Translations under genes and position numbers: made by a program
Shown here: positions 6,551-10,039 of the stretch, in pieces
How the letters are laid out: each line of letters starts with the position of its first letter
Position numbering within the stretch: position 1 is the first letter of the stretch
Origin: Planctomycetaceae bacterium
GTDB lineage: Bacteria > Planctomycetota > Planctomycetia > Pirellulales > Thermoguttaceae
Assembly: GCA_031283515.1 (NCBI GenBank)
Contig: JAITBS010000284.1
Span: 1 to 10,039 of the forward strand
Reading direction: 5' to 3'
DNA: 10,039 bases
The notes under the pieces: model-generated
Told to the model about the DNA's origin: nothing
Database searches by the model: none
What the model saw: the letters and a program-made list of their open reading frames with translations, nothing else

Positions 6551-6659
6551 ATAAAACGTTGCCGAAAAAGGGCGGTTAGGGTATTTTCCTTGAATCTTAA
6601 CTTTTCCGTAATCTATCAGCGGCATTTTTGTTTTTCGATTTTCACCCAGACAAGGGGCA

Positions 6660-6785
6660 GTTGTTAGTTGATAGTTGAGAGTTGAGAGTGGATAGTTGAT
6701 AGTGCCGCAAGCGGAATTACGACCAAAACGTTTTGAATCCGCGTGCGAACTCTCCACTATCCACTCTCAACTATCAACTATCAAC
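6660..6785. repeat. Heptamer-armed palindromic element, copy R3
   Basis: The left array (6660-6701) is six units, mostly GTTGATA, GTTGAGA or GTGGATA. The core is GTGCCGCAAGCGGA (6702-6715), a centre containing the 12-bp palindrome CAAAACGTTTTG, then TCCGCGTGCGAAC (6738-6750). The right array (6751-6785) is five inverted units of the same GTKGAKA type. It lies between the divergently placed 5' side of the cysteine desulfurase gene and the 3' end of the NAD synthetase gene. It is the longest copy and has matching arm types on both sides. Confidence 0.9.
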
Positions 6786-6794
6786 TAATACATT

Positions 6795-6807
6795 GCCTCT
6801 TTGGGGT
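6795..6807 (+). other. Small hairpin module downstream of R3
   Basis: GCCTC-TTT-GGGGT starts 9 nt after the last heptamer of R3, the same spacing as the hairpin after R2. It can form a 5-bp stem with two G-T wobbles. Compared with GTCCT-TTC-AGGAC after R2, stem pairs 2 and 5 change from T-A to C-G on both sides, so pairing is kept although bases differ. Confidence 0.45.
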
Positions 6808-6815
6808 GAAGAATC

Positions 6816-6850
6816 AAAAATAATAATTCCACTGAAATATTAAAAAATTT
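6816..6850 (+). repeat. 35-bp AT-rich module shared with 4459-4493
   Basis: This is the second copy of the module described at 4459-4493, here 8 nt after the hairpin. With it, the composite element runs from 6660 to about 6850. The remainder, 6851-7113, is AT-rich; it holds the 12-bp palindrome AAAACCGGTTTT (6899-6910) and a short tandem GGGACTACGGGACTA near 7024-7038. No gene, RNA gene or clear terminator was seen there. Confidence 0.7.
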
Positions 6851-7113
6851 TTATCCATTTTTTTATTGAGTTTACGATTTTACGATTAAACTGTCTCGAA
6901 AACCGGTTTTATTTTGCCGGAAAAGAGGAAAAGGAAACACAAAAAATTAAAATTCCGAAAATAATTGTTTATTTTTATTGTATCTATTCAGTGTGTCTCG
7001 GTTATGTATTATCTCGTTCCTGCGGGACTACGGGACTAATAGAGGCAAAATCATTACATAAATTTCTGCCGAATAATTCCGAAAAAAATTGATAACAATG
7101 TAACGTATCATAC

Positions 7114-9099
7114 TTAAAAGATGGGTGAATTTTCGGCGGGATTTTCTTTGAGTTGTTTTATTTCTTCCAACCACAAAGCAGCATGGGCATCACTCGGCAT
7201 TCGCCAGTCGCCGCGCGGCGACAAATTGACCGAACCAACTTTGGTTCCATCCGGCATACAACTCCGTTTAAATTGCTGACTGAAAAACCGGCGATAAAAA
7301 ACTTCCATCCATTTCAAAATAACCGTTTTTTCATAAATATTTTTAAATGCGTGTTGTGCTAAAAAATAGATTTTTGCCGGCGAAAAACCGTAACGCAATG
7401 TATAAAAAAGGAAAAAATCATGTAATTCGTAAGAACCAATCAAATCTTCTGTAAATTGAGTCATCGTTCCTTCGGAGTCAACCGGCAACAGTTCGGGACT
7501 AACTGGAGTTTCAATAATATCGCGTAATGTTTTTTGAGTTTCTGTATTTGTTTCGGTATTCATTTGGTTTTCTGTTACCCATTTTACCAGATGCCGAACC
7601 AATGTTTTTGGGATTCCGGCGTTGACTCCATACATTGAAATATGATCGCCGTTATAGGTTGCCCATCCCAACGCCAGTTCCGACATGTCGCCGGTTCCCA
7701 CAACCAAACCGCCAAGTTGATTTGCCAAATCCATCAGAATCTGTGTCCGTTCACGCGCCTGTGTATTTTCGTACGTAATATCGTGTTGTGTTATTTCATG
7801 ATCAATATCTTTGAAATGTTGTTGACAGGCAGCGGTAATATCAATGTTTTTTGGGGTAATTCCGAGAGTTTCCATTAAGCGGCATGCATTTTGAAGTGTT
7901 CGTTTGGAAGTACCGAATCCGGGCATTGTTACTCCGTGAATCATTTTGCGTGATAATTCCAACCTATCGGCTGTTTTGATACAAACCAGTAACGCTAAGG
8001 TCGAATCCAAACCGCCGGAAACTCCTAAAATTAACGAATGCGCCGACGTATGAACCAACCGTTTTGCCAAACCAAGTACCTGAATTGAAAAAATCTCTTC
8101 ACAACTTTCATTGTAATTATCCGTTACCGGAATAAACGGCGTAGAATTGATGAAACGATTTAGCCGGAAATTTCCTTTTGACGGATTGATAGGAATCAAT
8201 CTTTCTTCGGCATAATTTGTACAATTAACAGAAGGTTTTGCAATAAACGTGGTATTTTTTTGCCGTTCGGCGTTTAGTAGGTCAACATCAATATCACTGA
8301 TAATCAGTTGTTCTTTGAGTTGAAAACGTTTCGATTCTGCTAACAATTTACCATTTTCGTAAATATAAGCATTTCCGGTATAAACGACATCGGTTGTTGA
8401 TTCACCGAAGCCGGCGGAGGTGTAAAGATAAGCCGCCTGACAACGTGCCGATTGTTGACTGATAAGCGATTTAACATACTGCTGTTTCCCAATCAATTCG
8501 TTACTGGCGGACAGATTAAAAATCAAAGACGCACCGGACATCGCATGACCGGAACTTGGCGGAATCACTGACCAAAGGTCTTCACAAATTTCGACGGCAA
8601 ATTTTCCGCAACCGATATTGAACAGAATATTTGTCCCAAAAAGAACATCTGAATCAGCATATCGGATAGTTTGCGGCAATGAAACACGAATTGGCTGATA
8701 CGATTGAAACCAACGTTTTTCGTAAAACTCTGCGTAATTTGGAAGATAAGTTTTTGGAACAATTCCTCGAATACTGCCTTCAAAACAGAGGGTTGCACAA
8801 TTATACAATTTGGAGTTATGTTCGATTGGTACTCCGATGATGAAACCAATCGGCATATTTTTTGTTACTTTTAATAATCCGGCAACTGTTTTTTCAGCGG
8901 ACTGAATTAGTTTTCTCTGAAAAAACAAATCGCCGCAACTATATGATGTTACGGATAATTCAGGGAAACAAATGATTTTTGCTCCTTGTGTATAAGCATT
9001 GAAGATCAATTTTTCTATCTGCTGACCATTAAATTCGCAGTCCGCAACCCGAACTTCAGGAATTGCTGCTGCAATTTTCAGAAAACCAAAATTTTCCAT
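7114..9099 (-). CDS. nadE: Glutamine-dependent NAD+ synthetase
   Basis: Cytoplasmic enzyme for the last step of NAD biosynthesis: deamido-NAD (NaAD), ATP and glutamine to NAD. From ATG 9099 it has 661 residues, close to the 679 of the mycobacterial enzyme. The N-terminal nitrilase-like glutaminase domain (about 1-300) carries the triad E47 (FPELS), K116 (PKTYLPNY) and C172 (EICEDLW), positions almost equal to E52, K121 and C176 in M. tuberculosis. The C-terminal synthetase domain has the ATP loop SGGLDST at 361-367, then ENTQARERTQILMDLANQ and GTGDMSELALGW. The bifunctional form makes its own ammonia and needs no separate glutaminase. A TTG at 9108 would add three residues; ATG is preferred. 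There is no Shine-Dalgarno sequence. A short Asn/Thr/Glu-rich segment (about 513-522) looks like a minor insertion. Repeat R4 begins 27 bp upstream. Confidence 0.96.
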   Translation of the reverse strand: MENFGFLKIAAAIPEVRVADCEFNGQQIEKLIFNAYTQGAKIICFPELSVTSYSCGDLFFQRKLIQSAEKTVAGLLKVTKNMPIGFIIGVPIEHNSKLYNCATLCFEGSIRGIVPKTYLPNYAEFYEKRWFQSYQPIRVSLPQTIRYADSDVLFGTNILFNIGCGKFAVEICEDLWSVIPPSSGHAMSGASLIFNLSASNELIGKQQYVKSLISQQSARCQAAYLYTSAGFGESTTDVVYTGNAYIYENGKLLAESKRFQLKEQLIISDIDVDLLNAERQKNTTFIAKPSVNCTNYAEERLIPINPSKGNFRLNRFINSTPFIPVTDNYNESCEEIFSIQVLGLAKRLVHTSAHSLILGVSGGLDSTLALLVCIKTADRLELSRKMIHGVTMPGFGTSKRTLQNACRLMETLGITPKNIDITAACQQHFKDIDHEITQHDITYENTQARERTQILMDLANQLGGLVVGTGDMSELALGWATYNGDHISMYGVNAGIPKTLVRHLVKWVTENQMNTETNTETQKTLRDIIETPVSPELLPVDSEGTMTQFTEDLIGSYELHDFFLFYTLRYGFSPAKIYFLAQHAFKNIYEKTVILKWMEVFYRRFFSQQFKRSCMPDGTKVGSVNLSPRGDWRMPSDAHAALWLEEIKQLKENPAENSPIF

Positions 9100-9126
9100 G
9101 TGAAACAAAAAAAGGTTCGATTTTTA

Positions 9127-9204
9127 GTTGATAGTGGAGAGTTGATAGTGAAGAGTGCCGCAAGCGGATTATTACCGAAACGTTTGGTTTAAAACTCTGC
9201 GTGA
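9127..9204. repeat. Heptamer-armed palindromic element, copy R4, one-sided
   Basis: Four left units (9127-9154, GTTGATA/GTGGAGA/GTGAAGA types) lead into GTGCCGCAAGCGGA (9155-9168), a centre with ACCGAAACGTTTGGT, and a decayed right inner end CTCTGCGTGAC (9194-9204). The right heptamer array is absent. The element lies in the leader region of the NAD synthetase gene on one side and next to the broken end of the DUF1559 gene on the other. Confidence 0.8.
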
Positions 9205-9213
9205 CTTTCTTCC

Positions 9214-9226
9214 GTCTTGAAAGGAC
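9214..9226. other. Small hairpin beyond R4
   Basis: GTCTT-GAA-AGGAC forms a 5-bp stem (one G-T wobble) with a 3-nt loop and resembles the module after R2. The spacing cannot be compared because R4 has lost its right array. Next to it at 9232-9259 is another inverted repeat: AAGCCA and TGGCTT enclose ACCCA and TGGGT. Confidence 0.35.
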
Positions 9227-9264
9227 AACACAAGCCAGCCCTACCCAATGGGTTGGCTTAAAAT

Positions 9265-9833
9265 CACCACCAACAATGTCGTCCATTGTATGCCAAACAC
9301 CCGATGTAAAAAACACCGCGACTGAATTTTTCGTTTTGTCCGGTAATCCAATCACCGTGTGAGAACACATAATTATTGTAACCAAGCATAAACGGAACAC
9401 GGTCAAAGCCTGCCGAATCGGTTGGGCAAAGAAATTCGGGAATCATGGTACAATAGGGACCGGGAATTTGTTTTTCGTCGGCATCCAGAACCGGTTTACC
9501 TTTTGAATCGACTTTCTCTTTCCGCCAAGGAACTTGCCATTTCGATTCGGCAATTTCGTTATAAATATTTTCGTGACCGGTGTGTAACAGGAGCATCGTA
9601 AAAGCCGAGATACGGTCATTACTACCGGGACCGAATTTATGACTTGGCAGGATATTGTGAACATCGTGATACTGCTTGAGAGCAATCCCCAACCGTTTAA
9701 GTTGATCAGTACACGCCATCCGTCTTGCCGTTTCGCGTGATGCCTGAAGTGCCGGAAACACAAGACCAATAATCAGTATGGCAAAGACAAGAATAGCAAG
9801 TAGATCAACAAACGTAAAAGCGATTCGTTTCAT
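9265..9833 (-). pseudogene. DUF1559 pseudopilin-like gene, frameshifted and 3'-truncated
   Basis: The start ATG 9833 opens with a prepilin-like N-terminus: MKR, then FTFVDLLAIL and a hydrophobic helix to about residue 30, followed by the DUF1559 signature QASRETARRMACTDQLKRLGIALKQYHDVHNILP. PEFLCPTDS and NNYVFSHGDW are also family-like. The usual Gly before the Phe is Ala and the usual Glu+5 is Asp, so processing by prepilin peptidase is doubtful. At a run of six A (9308-9313; T on the coding strand) the frame breaks: one base fewer gives RGVFTSGVWHTMDDIVGG, whereas the actual frame ends after GVFYIGCLAYNGRHCWW at 9264. The expected SNT segment and C-terminal H-X-DG region are absent, and sequence from about 9264 leftward is repeat-like. 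Family members are often around 300 residues, so about a third is missing. If translated, it would be a 189-residue secreted or membrane-anchored fragment. Confidence 0.75.
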
Positions 9834-9985
9834 ATTGAGGCACTGTACGTAAATAAATTTTCAAAAACTAGTATGTTTAGAAACTAATTGTTGTTACTAT
9901 ACTACCGAAATGGACACAATAATGATAACTTAAATATGTAAAGAATACAAGCATTACCGTCAAAAGGGTAACATGCAAATATCAC

Positions 9986-10020
9986 CGCCGCGATTGTTTT
10001 CAATGTTAAGACAATCGGCG
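9986..10020. other. Hairpin near the right edge
   Basis: CGCCG-ATTGT (9986-9990 and 9993-9997, with CG bulged at 9991-9992) pairs with ACAATCGGCG at 10011-10020 around a 13-nt loop. TATAATT follows on the plus strand and no long T-run is present. It could end a transcript entering from the right or be a structured leader for the DUF1559 gene. Nothing else was recognised between 9834 and 10039. Confidence 0.35.
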
Positions 10021-10039
10021 TATAATTGATACATTCCCG

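Noticed and set aside
303..6618. GTAATCTATCA shared upstream of R1 (303-313) and R3 (6608-6618)
   Set aside because: An 11-base match is expected by chance several times in AT-rich sequence of this length, and its distance to the two elements differs.
6512..6757. Minus-strand open frame of 81 residues upstream of the cysteine desulfurase gene
   Set aside because: Its first third is translated heptamer repeat R3. The remaining 37 residues from ATG 6625 resemble no family I know, lack a ribosome binding site and overlap dyad sequences.
9056..9406. Minus-strand open frame of 116 residues overlapping the DUF1559 gene
   Set aside because: Only its middle part is DUF1559 in the shifted frame; the rest is antisense of nothing recognisable, repeat R4 and the nadE start.
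9901..9914. Further fragment of the repeat core (ACTACCGAAATGG, like ACTGCCGAAATGG in R2)
   Set aside because: The match is only about 12 bases, with no inner end or heptamers nearby; chance is a sufficient explanation.

Overview
The window looks like a chromosomal segment of a low-to-moderate GC bacterium, most likely a planctomycete or relative. The taxonomic clue is a DUF1559-type pseudopilin (prepilin-like N-terminus followed by the ARRMACTDQLKRLGIALKQYHD block), a family greatly expanded in Planctomycetota. Most genes lack a Shine-Dalgarno sequence, which would fit that phylum. The assignment is an inference from one degraded gene and the general style of the sequence.

Layout from left to right. 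1-93: a degenerate 21-bp (3 x 7) periodic stretch that is also an open frame ending at TAA 91-93. 94-300: two hairpins sharing the loop sequence TTTCGGCGAAA, a perfect 11-bp palindrome and a possible promoter. 322-440: a large inverted repeat built of 7-bp units, followed at once by araB (ribulokinase, about 472-2169) and an SGLT-like sodium/solute symporter (2246-4303). 4304-4676: no gene; a second heptamer-armed repeat, a partial copy and a 38-bp tandem repeat. On the minus strand, a cysteine desulfurase (6482-5310) precedes an HIT/AP4A-phosphorylase-like gene (5207-4677). 6483-7113: a third heptamer-armed repeat and AT-rich sequence. Minus strand 9099-7114: glutamine-dependent NAD+ synthetase, with a fourth repeat just upstream. 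9265-9833 minus: a DUF1559 gene, frameshifted in a homopolymer and missing its C-terminal part. 9834-10039: no gene seen.

Function. araB and the symporter form a plausible pentose uptake and phosphorylation unit: sodium-driven sugar import, then phosphorylation of L-ribulose. The isomerase and epimerase are not in the window. The minus-strand genes are housekeeping: sulfur mobilisation, nucleotide hydrolysis or phosphorolysis, and NAD synthesis.

The most unusual content is intergenic. Four copies, and at least one fragment, of a composite palindromic element occur at gene borders: arrays of 7-bp units facing each other around a conserved core. A small hairpin lies exactly 9 nt beyond the right array in two copies, and its stem differs between copies by paired, base-pair-preserving changes. 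In the araB copy the first half of this hairpin overlaps a possible start codon. I cannot name a described family for this element. No CRISPR array, tRNA, rRNA, transposase or defence gene was seen.
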